From Diplonema papillatum (lineage: Eukaryota > Euglenozoa > Diplonemea > Diplonemida > Diplonemidae): a stretch of 64,000 nucleotides of DNA. The stretch lies in NCBI GenBank assembly GCA_030068145.1, contig JAPJBO010000180.1, positions 1 through 64,000 of the forward strand. Direction: 5' to 3'. The notes below the pieces were generated by a model. It was not told the origin of the DNA. It was given only the letters and a program-made list of their open reading frames with translations, and did no database searches. Below, in pieces: positions 1-11,100 of this stretch. Position 1 is the stretch's first letter; every line of letters begins with the position of its first letter. The position numbers and the translations under genes are program-made.

Positions 1-950
1 TACACAGAAACCCACATACCTAATGAGTCCGGATTCGACATCTGGATCCGAATCAGGTGTGGGTTTCTGGATTTGGACAGTCTATGGGTCGCGTAGTGAT
101 TCAGGTGTCCCACAGCACAGTTCACAGTGATTCTGGGTCTTGGGGGTCCTTGGCATCTTCTTTGGAGAAACCCGCACGCGTTCCTTGGGCTATACACAGA
201 AACCCACATACCTAATGAGTCCGGATTCGACATCTGGATCCGAATCAGGTGTGGGTTTCTGGATTTGGACAGTCTATGGGTCGCGTAGTGATTCAGGTGT
301 CCCACAGCACAGTTCACAGTGATTCTGGGTCTCGGGGGTCCTTGGCACCTTCTTTGGAGAAACCCGCACGCATTCCTTGGGCTATACACAGAAACCCACA
401 TACCAAATGAGTCCGGATTCGACATCTGGATCCGAATCAGGTGTGGGTTTCTGAATTTGGACAGTCTATGGGTCGCGTAGTGATTCAGGTGTCCCACAGC
501 ACAGTTCACAGTGATTCTGGGTGTCGGCGGTCCTTGGCATCTTCTTTGGAGAAACCCGCACGCGTTCCTTGGGCTATACACAGAAACCCATAACCAAATG
601 AGTCCGGATTTGACATCCGGATCTGAATCAGATGTGAGTTTCTGGATTTGGACAGTCTATGGGTCGCGTAGTGATTCAGGTGTCCCACAGCACAGTTCAC
701 AGTGATTCTTGGTCTTGGGGGTCCTTGGAACCTTCTCCTGAGAGACCCACACGCGTTCCCTGAGCTATACAAAGAAACCCACATACCCAGTGAGCCCAGA
801 CCTAACGTATGAACCCGAATCAGGTGTCGGCGCCTGGTTTCGGAGAGTCTATGATTCATATAGTGTTAAAATGTTCCACGGCACAGTGTCCAGCGATTCT
901 TGGTCTTGGAGGTCCTCGGCACGTGCTCAGAATATGTCCGTGTTTACGGA
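1..950. repeat. 192-bp tandem satellite, about 4.9 copies
   Basis: Units begin with TACACAGAAACCCACATA at 1, 193, 385 and 577, and with a diverged TACAAAGAAACCC at 768. Spacing is therefore 192, 192, 192 and 191 bp. Each unit carries two near-identical halves around GGTGTGGGTTTCTGGATTTGGACAG and GGTGTCCCACAGCACAG. The last unit (768-950) is clearly diverged, as expected at an array edge, and the array enters the window from the left. Short ORFs on both strands are by-products of the repeat. No gene is seen. Confidence 0.95.
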
Positions 951-1002
951 AACCACACCAAACTCAACTCTCCTAACGTGCTTCGACCATGTGCTCATTT
1001 CT

Positions 1003-1109
1003 AGTGCGGGTTTGCGGGTTTGCGGGTTTGCGGGTTTGCGGGTTTGCGGGTTTGCGGGTTTGCGGGTTTGCGGGTTTGCGGGTTTGCGGGTTTGCGGGTT
1101 TGCGGGGGG
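1003..1109 (+). repeat. Octamer array (TTTGCGGG)n, about 12 copies
   Basis: An uninterrupted run of GGTTTGCG/TTTGCGGG begins at AGTGCGGG and ends in GCGGGGGG. The same octamer, in one to three copies after GAGTGCGGG, marks module boundaries at about 3,680, 14,385, 17,305, 19,913, 53,325 and 57,845. It is G-rich on the plus strand and could form a quadruplex. It is formally telomere-like, but I know of no organism using this octamer. Confidence 0.95.
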
Positions 1110-1530
1110 AACTCTCTCAAAACCAAACACTGCAGTAAACGACCTTCCCCCCCTTCGAAATGGAAAGGCTTGCATTTTTCATCGAAGCCCAGATTCGCAA
1201 ACTTCTTCTGTGTTTTGATTACCTGTTTAGATTTCTTTGAACTGAAAGTTGCGTCTGCCTTGCTGCTGCCTTGCTCCTGCTCTTGCTGCTGTTCTTGCTG
1301 CTACACTTGCTCCTGCTGCTCCTGTTGCTTTGCTGCCTTTCTCCGAAGCTGTGGAATTCTCGGAAAACCAAACACTGCAGTCAACGACCTTCCCCATTCG
1401 AAATGGAAAGGCTTGCAAAGACTGATGTTCATTGCAAGCTTCGATTTCCACCTTAAGCGACTTCAAACAAACTTCGTCTGTGTTTTGATTTTCTGTTTAT
1501 GTTTCTTTAAATTGAAAGCTCCTATTCTGT
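1110..1530. repeat. Module R, left flank (internal tandem duplication around a short CTG tract)
   Basis: Two diverged copies of a ~240-bp unit contain AACCAAACACTGCAGT, then TTCGAAATGGAAAGGCTTGCA, then TCTGTGTTTTGATT. They are separated by a CTG/CTC-rich tract at about 1,255-1,345. The same arrangement recurs at 14,518, 49,850, 53,535, 56,425 and 62,875. I see no conserved coding frame across the copies, because indels inside the CTG tract change the frame. Confidence 0.8.
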
Positions 1531-2205
1531 CTGCTGCCTTCTGTTGGTGGCTCTTCCTGCTGCCGCGCTTACCGCTGCTCCCTTGCTGCTGCTGCCTTGC
1601 CGCTGCTGCCTTGCCGCTGCTGCCTTGCTGCTGCTGCCTTGCTTGCCCCTGCTGCCTTGCTGCTGCTGCCTTGCCGCTGTTGCCTTGCCGCTCCTGTCTT
1701 CTTGCTGCTGCTGCCTTGCTGATGTTGCCTTGCTACTGCTGCTGTTGCTTTGCTGCAGTCTTGCTTCTGCCGCTGCCTTGCCGCTGTTGCCTTGCCGCTG
1801 CTGCCTTGTTGCTGCTGTCTTGCTTCTGCTCCTGCCTTGCTGGTGCTGCCTTGCCGCTGCTGCCTTGCTGATGCTGCCTTGCCGCTGCTGTCTTGCTTCT
1901 GCTGCTGCCTTGCCGTTGCTGCCTTACCGCGGCTGCCTTGCGGATGCCGCCTTGCCGCTGCTATCGTGCCGCTGCCGCCTTGCCACTGTTGTCTTGCTTC
2001 TGCTGCTGCCTTGCCGCTGCCGCCTTGCCACTGTTGTCTTGCTTCTGCTGCTGCCTTGCCGCTGCTGCCTTCCTGCTGCTGTCTTGCTTCTACTGCTGCT
2101 GCCTTGCTGCTGCTGCCTTGCCGCTGCTGCCTTCCTGCTGCTGTCTTGCTTCTACTGCTGCCTGCCTTGCTGCTGCTGCCTTGCTGCTGCTGCTGCTTTC
2201 TTGCT
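1531..2205. repeat. CTG-rich complex repeat (CTGCCTTGCTGCTGC type)
   Basis: Imperfect 15-18 bp units of the form CCTTGCTGCTGCTGC or CCTTGCCGCTGCTGC run without interruption. All unit lengths are multiples of three, so long Leu/Cys/Ala-rich ORFs (plus) and Gln/Ala/Ser-rich ORFs (minus) arise in several frames at once. Open frames overlapping on both strands, with no unique sequence in them, argue for repeat DNA and against genes. Confidence 0.9.
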
Positions 2206-3684
2206 GACCGATTTTACGCCTGGGAAGAGTAGGTGCGCAGCTCGGAGGCCAGATACGAAGTTAGGGGCTTTCACCCACAGCAAAGGAACTGCTTGCCTTG
2301 GCCGCGTTTCGAAAAACACGTTTCCAGGGGACACCACGAGGAGGTGGCAAGTCAGATTTTGTCCCCCAACCCCAAGACCACCCATTGAGAATTCCTTTTT
2401 TTTTTTTTTTTTTGGAAGAATCGTACGGGGGCCTTCGAGGCAAACTGGGAAAAATGGGCAAGACAAGCAAGTTCCAAAAGGGGAAGTTCAAATACTTCGT
2501 TTGTGGGCCGACACTCGGGTATTCTCCGGTGTCTTTTCGATTGGTGTGACTCAGTCCCTCCTGCTGCAAATTTTGTGAAATGCAGGAGTGGACTTGTCAC
2601 AGCCAACCGCACAGACAGCCTTGATTTTTTTTTAAACACCAGGCCGTACAGTTTGCCAGACAAGAAACCTGGTGCCTGACCTGGTGGGTTCTCCGGGTTC
2701 ACTTCTTCACAACGAAAAACGGCACAACCACGAACACAGACAGGCGCGGTTTGAACCCGCACCAGTTGCACACTGCAACCGGCGCCTGCCCCACGGCACT
2801 GGGGACTCAGAAAAACGAAAGGAGAGTCGGCTAAGGGCCTGGAAAGGCCGCGGCTCAGCCACAAGCCGCCACCTGTCACTCAGACTGGGGCCAACTAATT
2901 CAAAAAACCGGGGGCACATTGGTAACCATCCCGATTTTACCCCGCCTTCACGATGAGAGGGCCACAAGGGAGTCAAACTTGGCAAGGCTCACCTGGAAGG
3001 TGCCTCTTTGCACCGCCCCCCCCGTTCCTGCTGGGCAGCTTGGGGCAGGATCTTTTACGCCCGGGAAGGGTAGGTGCGCAGCTCGGACGCCAGATACGAA
3101 GTAAGGGGCTTTCACCCACAGCAAAGGTACTGCTTGCCTTGGCCGCGTTTCGAAAAACACGTTTCCAGGGGACACCGCGAGGAGGTGGCAAGTCAGATTT
3201 TGTCCCCCAACACTGTTCGCATGAGCTCCGAATTCCTGTGAGACACCGAAAACGTGATAGGCAACTGTTGCATGTCGAAATGGGGGGGGCACGTTCTCCC
3301 GAAGTTGCGACCCTTGAAAGAACGTCGTTCGTAGGAGCTTCGAATTCCTGTGACGGTTTCGTTGGATGCATCGGTCAAAATATCAACAAAAATATGTACC
3401 CATAGCTCTGTCAGAACCTTTTCGCTGACTCGTAACTTCACATACCTTGACTGCTTCCACACGAACTCTCGAACACCAGATTTTTCAAGCACAACTCCGA
3501 CCCGAACCATCTTGTGAATTTCTTTTCTTCTTCTAGTTCCTGTTTGCGTTGTGTGTGCTGAATCCTGTTTTCTTTCGAGTCGGCCTCTTCACACAAGAGG
3601 CCGAACCTGGACAAGAAGGCCCACATCGAAGCACTAAGAATCCATCAAATGCACGAGGGGGCCCGCAGGGCCACCGAGTGCGGG
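2206..3684. repeat. Module R, right part with a ~165-bp direct repeat
   Basis: A ~165-bp segment (about 2,209-2,372), beginning TTTTACGCCTGGGAAGAGTAGG and ending near GATTTTGTCCCCCAA, is repeated at about 3,049-3,215. It flanks ~680 bp that includes a T-run and a 21-bp hairpin around 2,761-2,781. The module ends with GGGGGCCCGCAGGGCCACCGAGTGCGGGTT at about 3,657-3,686. A near-identical copy lies 13,626 bp downstream, and a shorter one lies at 17.44-18.83 kb. Short forms with only one copy of the direct repeat lie at 52.1, 54.2 and 57.2 kb. Confidence 0.8.
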
Positions 3685-4117
3685 TTACTATCCAATATGC
3701 GGGTTAAGAATCTGTCCGTGTGTCACAATGAAAACTCCAAGCAAAAATTTCACCTTTGTAGAAAAAAAAATTCCAAAAAATTCCTGAAAAAAAAAATCCA
3801 AAAATCCATTTTCCTAGGCAATTTCCTTTAGGAAAACTGCAAAATTTTGGCAGCATCCAATTCTAGCGGGTCAGACCCCAAGATGATCAGACCAGGTTAC
3901 TATACAAATATGCGGGTTAAGAATCTGTCCGTGTGTCACAATGAAAAACTCCAAGCAAAAATTCACCTTTTGTAGAAAAAAATTCCAAAAAAATTCCTGA
4001 AAAAAAAAATCCAAAAATCCATTTTCCTAGGCAATTTCTTTAGGAAAACTGCAAAATTTTGGCAGCATTCAATTCTAGCGGGTCAGACCCCAAGATGATC
4101 AGACCAGGTTACTATAT
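3685..4117 (+). repeat. S214 satellite, two units before foldback element 1
   Basis: Units start at TTACTAT (3,685, 3,897, 4,109) with spacing of 212 bp. Each holds a TATA-like TATACAAATA or related start, GTCCGTGTGTCACAATGA, A-rich tracts and the tail GATGATCAGACCAGG. The third unit is cut after ACTATAT by the foldback element at 4,118. The first unit adjoins the octamer-type boundary GTGCGGG. Confidence 0.93.
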
Positions 4118-5733
4118 GAGTCGACATGCCAAAAGGGGGGGGGGGGGGTTTGGGCGGAAAAATCCCCGCATAGTTTCACCCAGGGTCTGACGGGTACTGA
4201 GGCCCCATACCCTTCCTAAAACATCATTCTGCGTTCAAATACGCCCTCAGAAGCCTCCGGAGAGCCTTCTATGATGTCCCAAATGCGATTTTGTGGGTTT
4301 TTAGGGGGTCCCCGTCTGCTGGCCGTAACCGCCATAGAAGACACATATGCAACCTGATGCTGGGTCGTCTCCTCGGAGCAAAATCTAAGCCTAAACACAC
4401 GTTTTCGGCGTTCTCTATCATTTCCCCAGGTGCATTTCGACCCCTCGGACTTCATAAATTATCTCGCTTACAGGTGTTGGGGTGTGCAAAAACAAGGCAA
4501 ATGGACCCTACAGACCGTACAAGCCCTGCCTGTCTATCCAGGCTTTGGGGTCAAATTGCGCCGCCTTGGCGCCATGTGCACCGTTTTGGTCCTCGTTCGT
4601 GCTGCTTTGGGATCCACTAAGAACTCTGGTCTGATTTGCGGGAACGCTTTGCTCGGTTTTGGTGCCCACTTTCACCGTTCAAAGTGCATTCCAGTGGTGA
4701 AGACTTTGCGCCGAAGCAGGAGAGGAAGCGACCCAGTAGGCGCCACTTCACCGTGAGCGGGTCTCGGAACAGAACTCAACGTCCCAGGTGATACTGCCGA
4801 CCATGGCGGGTGTGTGCGCCACACAGTTTGTCTGACCAAGCTCACTGCACAGGAGCTTGCCACACATCCTCGGGTCATGTGCCCGCCTCTGCAAAGTCAT
4901 CCAGCGAGAAGCACTTTGCAGCCATGGGTGAGAAAGGTGCCAGAAGGGAAGACATTGCCAGGAAAGCTCTGAAAGCCTGCCTGAAAGCGGTGAAGCCTGC
5001 TTCAAAATCATGAAGTGAACGCGTCGTAGTCAACCGCTTCGACGACGTTTGAGAACGGCTGATGATCGCCTGTTACTTAACGCTTGTCCTACTTCGTTCA
5101 CCAAGCCTTGCAGAATCACCAGAGTAGCATAAAATGATGCAGGTAGAAGCCTAAACAGGCCTTAGAACAGTGAAAGTGGGCGCCAAAACCGAGGAAAGCG
5201 TCCCGCAAATCAGACCAGAGTTCTTAATGGACCCCAAAGCAGCACAAACGAAGCCCGAAACGGTGGATGTGGCGCCAAAGCCGGTGCAATTTGACCCCAA
5301 AGCCTGTATAGACAGGCAGGGCGTAGTTCGGTCTGTCCCCAATGCAGGGGGCCATTCTCCTTATCTTTGCACGTCCCGGAACACCTGTGAGTGAAAGAAA
5401 CCACGAAGCCCGAGGGTCGAATGCGCCTGGAGAGTGCTAGAGAACGCCGAAAACGTGTGTTTGGGCTGGGATCTTGCACAGAGAAGCGACCCAGCTTCAG
5501 GTTGCATATGTTTCTACTATGGCGGTTTACGGCCAGCAGACGGGGGGACCCCCTAAAAACCCACAAAATCGCATTTGGGACATCATAGAAGGCTCTCCGG
5601 AGGCTTCTGAGGGCGTATTTGAACGCAGAATGCTGTTTTAGGAAGGGTATGGGGCCTCAGTACCCGTCAGACCCTGGTGAACTATGCGGGGATTTTTCCG
5701 CCCAAACCCCCCCCCCCCCTTTTGGCATCGTAC
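4118..5733. mobile_element. Foldback (long-TIR) element, copy 1
   Basis: The termini read GAGTCGACATGCCAAAAGGGG and CCCCTTTTGGCATCGTACC. About 560 bp at each end are inverted complements of one another: roughly 4,118-4,685 pairs with 5,165-5,733, with indels. They enclose ~480 bp of unique sequence. The interrupted satellite gives a 4-bp ATAT target duplication (4,114-4,117 and 5,734-5,737). No transposase is visible. The longest internal ORFs are under 125 codons and follow the repeat arms. This is a non-autonomous element of unknown superfamily. A 4-bp duplication fits several DNA-transposon groups. Confidence 0.85.
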
Positions 5734-6166
5734 CATATAAATATGCGGGTTAAGAATCTGTCCGTGTGTCACAATGAAAAACTCCAAGCAAAAATTTCAC
5801 CTTTGTAGAAAAAAAAATTCCAAAAAATTCCTGAAAAAAAAAATCCAAAAATCCATTTTCCTAGGCAATTTCCTTTAGGAAAACTGCAAAATTTTGGCAG
5901 CATCCAATTCTAGCGGGTCAGACCCCAAGATGATCAGACCAGGTTACTATATAAATATGCGGGTTAAGAATCTGTCCGTGTGTCACAATGAAAAACTCCA
6001 AGCAAAAATTTCACCTTTGTAGAAAAAAAAATTCCAAAAAATTCCTGAAAAAAAAAATCCAAAAATCCATTTTCCTAGGCAATTTCCTTTAGGAAAACTG
6101 CAAAATTTTGGCAGCATCCAATTCTAGCGGGTCAGACCCCAAGATGATCAGACCAGGTTACTATAT
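5734..6166 (+). repeat. S214 satellite, two units between the foldback copies
   Basis: Units start at 5,734 (resuming mid-unit at ATATAAATATG), 5,944 and 6,158. The third is interrupted at ACTATAT at exactly the same base as at 4,117. Foldback plus satellite therefore forms a 2,047-bp higher-order unit. Confidence 0.93.
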
Positions 6167-7783
6167 GAGTCGATGCCAAAAGGGGGGGGGGGGGGTTTGG
6201 GCGGAAAAATCCCCGCATAGTTCACCAGGGTCTGACGGGTACTGAGGCCCCATACCCTTCCTAAAACATCATTCTGCGTTCAAATACGCCCTCAGAAGCC
6301 TCCGGAGAGCCTTCTATGATGTCCCAAATGCGATTTTGTGGGTTTTTAGGGGGTCCCCCCGTCTGCTGGCCGTAAACCGCCATAGAAGACACATATGCAA
6401 CCTGATGCTGGGTCGCTCCTCGGAGCAAAATCTAGGCCTAAACACACGTTTTCGGCGTTCTCTATCATTCTCCAGGTGCATTCGACCCTCGGACTTCATA
6501 AATTATCTCGCTTACAGGTGTTCCGGGGTGTGCAAAAACAAGGCGAATGGACCCTACAGACCGTACCACGCCCTGCCTGTCTATACAGGCTTTGGGGTCA
6601 AATTGCGCCGCCTTGGCGCCATGTGCACCGTTTTGGTCTCGTTCGTGCTGCTTTGGGATCCACTAAGAACTCTGGTCTGATTTGCGGGACGCTTTGCTCG
6701 GTTTTGGTGCCCACTTTCACCGTTCAAAGTGCATCCAGTGGTGAAGACTTTGCGCCGAAGCAGGAGAGGAAGCGACCCAGTAGGCGCCACTTCACCGTGA
6801 GCGGGTCTCGGAACAGAACTCAAACTGTCCCAGGTGATACTGCCGACCATGGCGGGTGTGTGCGCCACACAGTTTGTCTGACCAAGCTCACTGCACAGGA
6901 GCTTGCCACACATCCCTCGGGTCATGTGCCGCCTCTGCAAAGTCATCCAGCGAGAAGCACTTTGCAGCCATGGGTGAGAAAGGTGCCAGAAGGGAAGACA
7001 TTGCCAGGAAAGCTCTGAAAGCCTGCCCTGAAAGCGGTGAAGCCTGCTTCAAAATCATGAAGTGAACGCGTCGTAGTCAACCGCTTCGACGACGTTTGAG
7101 AACGGCTGATGATCGCCTGTTACTTAACGCTTGTCCTACTTCGTTCACCAAGCCTTGCAGAATCACCAGAGTAGCATAACATGATGCAGGTAGAAGCCTA
7201 AACAGGCCTTAGAACAGTGAAAGTGGGCGCCAAAACCGAGGAAAGCGTCCCGCAAATCAGACCAGAGTTCTTAATGGACCCCAAAGCAGCACAACCGAAG
7301 CCCGAAACGGTGGATGTGGCGCCAAAGCCGGTGCAATTTGACCCCAAAGCCTGTATAGACAGGCAGGGCGTAGTTCGGTCTGTCCCCAATGCAGGGGGCC
7401 ATTCTCCTTATCTTTGCACGTCCCGGAACACCTGTGAGTGAAAGAAACCACGAAGCCCGAGGGTCGAATGCGCCTGGAGAGTGCTAGAGAACGCCGAAAA
7501 CGTGTGTTTGGGCTGGGATCTTGCACAGAGAAGCGACCCAGCTTCAGGTTGCATATGTTTCTACTATGGCGGTTTACGGCCAGCAGACGGGGGGACCCCC
7601 TAAAAACCCACAAAATCGCATTTGGGACATCATAGAAGGCTCTCCGGAGGCTTCTGAGGGCGTATTTGAACGCAGAATGCTGTTTTAGGAAGGGTATGGG
7701 GCCTCAGTACCCGTCAGACCCTGGTGAACTATGCGGGGATTTTTCCGCCCAAACCCCCCCCCCCCCCCTTTTGGCATCGTACC
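6167..7783. mobile_element. Foldback (long-TIR) element, copy 2
   Basis: Near-identical to copy 1, offset by about 2,047 bp, with the same ATAT flanks (6,163-6,166 and 7,784-7,787) at the same base of the satellite unit. Its left end, GAGTCGATGCCAAAAGG, is intact, whereas copy 1 has two extra bases. The shared insertion point means it was copied with the satellite and did not transpose independently. Confidence 0.85.
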
Positions 7784-7996
7784 ATATAAATATGCGGGTT
7801 AAGAATCTGTCCGTCTGTCACAATGAAAAACTCCAAGCAAAAATTTCACCTTTGTAGAAAAAAAAATTCCAAAAAATTCCTGAAAAAAAAAATCCAAAAA
7901 TCCATTTTCCTAGGCAATTTCCTTTAGGAAAACTGCAAAATTTTGGCAGCATCCAATTCTAGCGGGTCAGACCCCAAGATGATCAGACCAGGTTAC

Positions 7997-8006
7997 TATA
8001 TAAATA
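7997..8006 (+). promoter_or_regulatory. TATA-box-like element of an S214 unit (representative)
   Basis: TATATAAATA lies 31-40 bp upstream of the ACAATGA start of the unit's micro-ORF. The element recurs once per unit, as TATATAAATA or TATACAAATA. Promoter activity is inferred from sequence alone. Confidence 0.35.
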
Positions 8007-8036
8007 TGCGGGTTAAGAATCTGTCCGTCTGTCACA

Positions 8037-8141
8037 ATGAAAAACTCCAAGCAAAAATTTCACCTTTGTAGAAAAAAAAATTCCAAAAAATTCCTGAAAA
8101 AAAAAATCCAAAAATCCATTTTCCTAGGCAATTTCCTTTAG
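8037..8141 (+). CDS. 34-codon micro-ORF of the S214 unit (representative)
   Basis: This short ORF starts at CACAATGAAA and ends at TAG. It has a Lys-rich start (MKNSKQKFHLC), a run of Lys/Asn/Ser and a hydrophobic end (IFLGNFL). It is present in most S214 units. The ~201-bp satellite family carries a 30-codon ORF with the same first eleven residues. Both end in Phe-Leu and then a stop. There is no signal peptide and no known family. The A-rich composition could produce a Lys-rich frame by chance, so coding status is uncertain. Confidence 0.2.
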   Translation: MKNSKQKFHLCRKKNSKKFLKKKIQKSIFLGNFL

Positions 8142-11100
8142 GAAAACTGCAAAATTTTGGCAGCATCCAATTCTAGCGGGTCAGACCCCAAGATGATCAG
8201 ACCAGGTTACTATATAAATATGCGGGTTAAGAATCTGTCCGTCTGTCACAATGAAAAACTCCAAGCAAAAATTTCACCTTTGTAGAAAAAAAAATTCCAA
8301 AAAATTCCTGAAAAAAAAAATCCAAAAATCCATTTTCCTAGGCAATTTCCTTTAGGAAAACTGCAAAATTTTGGCAGCATCCAATTCTAGCGGGTCAGAC
8401 CCCAAGATGATCAGACCAGGTTACTATATAAATATGCGGGTTAAGAATCTGTCCGTCTGTCACAATGAAAAACTCCAAGCAAAAATTTCACCTTTGTAGA
8501 AAAAAAAATTCCAAAAAATTCCTGAAAAAAAAAATCCAAAAATCCATTTTCCTAGGCAATTTCCTTTAGGAAAACTGCAAAATTTTGGCAGCATCCAATT
8601 CTAGCGGGTCAGACCCCAAGATGATCAGACCAGGTTACTATATAAATATGCGGGTTAAGAATCTGTCCGTCTGTCACAATGAAAAACTCCAAGCAAAAAT
8701 TTCACCTTTGTAGAAAAAAAAATTCCAAAAAATTCCTGAAAAAAAAAATCCAAAAATCCATTTTCCTAGGCAATTTCCTTTAGGAAAACTGCAAAATTTT
8801 GGCAGCATCCAATTCTAGCGGGTCAGACCCCAAGATGATCAGACCAGGTTACTATATAAATATGCGGGTTAAGAATCTGTCCGTCTGTCACAATGAAAAA
8901 CTCCAAGCAAAAATTTCACCTTTGTAGAAAAAAAAATTCCAAAAAATTCCTGAAAAAAAAAATCCAAAAATCCATTTTCCTAGGCAATTTCCTTTAGGAA
9001 AACTGCAAAATTTTGGCAGCATCCAATTCTAGCGGGTCAGACCCCAAGATGATCAGACCAGGTTACTATATAAATATGCGGGTTAAGAATCTGTCCGTCT
9101 GTCACAATGAAAAACTCCAAGCAAAAATTTCACCTTTGTAGAAAAAAAAATTCCAAAAAATTCCTGAAAAAAAAAATCCAAAAATCCATTTTCCTAGGCA
9201 ATTTCCTTTAGGAAAACTGCAAAATTTTGGCAGCATCCAATTCTAGCGGGTCAGACCCCAAGATGATCAGACCAGGTTACTATATAAATATGCGGGTTAA
9301 GAATCTGTCCGTCTGTCACAATGAAAAACTCCAAGCAAAAATTTCACCTTTGTAGAAAAAAAAATTCCAAAAAATTCCTGAAAAAAAAAATCCAAAAATC
9401 CATTTTCCTAGGCAATTTCCTTTAGGAAAACTGCAAAATTTTGGCAGCATCCAATTCTAGCGGGTCAGACCCCAAGATGATCAGACCAGGTTACTATATA
9501 AATATGCGGGTTAAGAATCTGTCCGTCTGTCACAATGAAAAACTCCAAGCAAAAATTTCACCTTTGTAGAAAAAAAAATTCCAAAAAATTCCTGAAAAAA
9601 AAAATCCAAAAATCCATTTTCCTAGGCAATTTCCTTTAGGAAAACTGCAAAATTTTGGCAGCATCCAATTCTAGCGGGTCAGACCCCAAGATGATCAGAC
9701 CAGGTTACTATATAAATATGCGGGTTAAGAATCTGTCCGTCTGTCACAATGAAAAACTCCAAGCAAAAATTTCACCTTTGTAGAAAAAAAAATTCCAAAA
9801 AATTCCTGAAAAAAAAAATCCAAAAATCCATTTTCCTAGGCAATTTCCTTTAGGAAAACTGCAAAATTTTGGCAGCATCCAATTCTAGCGGGTCAGACCC
9901 CAAGATGATCAGACCAGGTTACTATACAAATATGCGGGTTAAGAATCTGTCCGTCTGTCACAATGAAAAACTCCAAGCAAAAATTTCACCTTTGTAGAAA
10001 AAAAAATTCCAAAAAATTCCTGAAAAAAAAAATCCAAAAATCCATTTTCCTAGGCAATTTCCTTTAGGAAAACTGCAAAATTTTGGCAGCATCCAATTCT
10101 AGCGGGTCAGACCCCAAGATGATCAGACCAGGTTACTATATAAATATGCGGGTTAAGAATCTGTCCGTCTGTCACAATGAAAAACTCCAAGCAAAAATTT
10201 CACCTTTGTAGAAAAAAAAATTCCAAAAAATTCCTGAAAAAAAAAATCCAAAAATCCATTTTCCTAGGCAATTTCCTTTAGGAAAACTGCAAAATTTTGG
10301 CAGCATCCAATTCTAGCGGGTCAGACCCCAAGATGATCAGACCAGGTTACTATATAAATATGCGGGTTAAGAATCTGTCCGTCTGTCACAATGAAAAACT
10401 CCAAGCAAAAATTTCACCTTTGTAGAAAAAAAAATTCCAAAAAATTCCTGAAAAAAAAAATCCAAAAATCCATTTTCCTAGGCAATTTCCTTTAGGAAAA
10501 CTGCAAAATTTTGGCAGCATCCAATTCTAGCGGGTCAGACCCCAAGATGATCAGACCAGGTTACTATACAAATATGCGGGTTAAGAATCTGTCCGTCTGT
10601 CACAATGAAAAACTCCAAGCAAAAATTTCACCTTTGTAGAAAAAAAAATTCCAAAAAATTCCTGAAAAAAAAAATCCAAAAATCCATTTTCCTAGGCAAT
10701 TTCCTTTAGGAAAACTGCAAAATTTTGGCAGCATCCAATTCTAGCGGGTCAGACCCCAAGATGATCAGACCAGGTTACTATACAAATATGCGGGTTAAGA
10801 ATCTGTCCGTGTGTCACAATGAAAAACTCCAAGCAAAAATTTCACCTTTGTAGAAAAAAAAATTCCAAAAAATTCCTGAAAAAAAAAATCCAAAAATCCA
10901 TTTTCCTAGGCAATTTCCTTTAGGAAAACTGCAAAATTTTGGCAGCATCCAATTCTAGCGGGTCAGACCCCAAGATGATCAGACCAGGTTACTATACAAA
11001 TATGCGGGTTAAGAATCTGTCCGTCTGTCACAATGAAAAACTCCAAGCAAAAATTTCACCTTTGTAGAAAAAAAAATTCCAAAAAATTCCTGAAAAAAAA

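Noticed and set aside
2740..2785. tRNA gene on the minus strand (GGGTTCAAACC and a stable hairpin), also at about 16,366 and 17,950
   Set aside because: The T-stem fails at its second pair, the adjacent hairpin has a 3-nt loop, and no acceptor stem forms. At most a Pol III-like relic inside module R.
3049..3215. LTR retrotransposon bounded by the ~165-bp direct repeats
   Set aside because: No TG...CA termini, primer-binding site or gag/pol motifs in the ~680 bp between them. Kept only as a structural observation.
4118..7783. Foldback elements as Helitrons or autonomous transposons
   Set aside because: Long inverted repeats and a 4-bp target duplication exclude Helitron features. No transposase or Rep/helicase motif is encoded.
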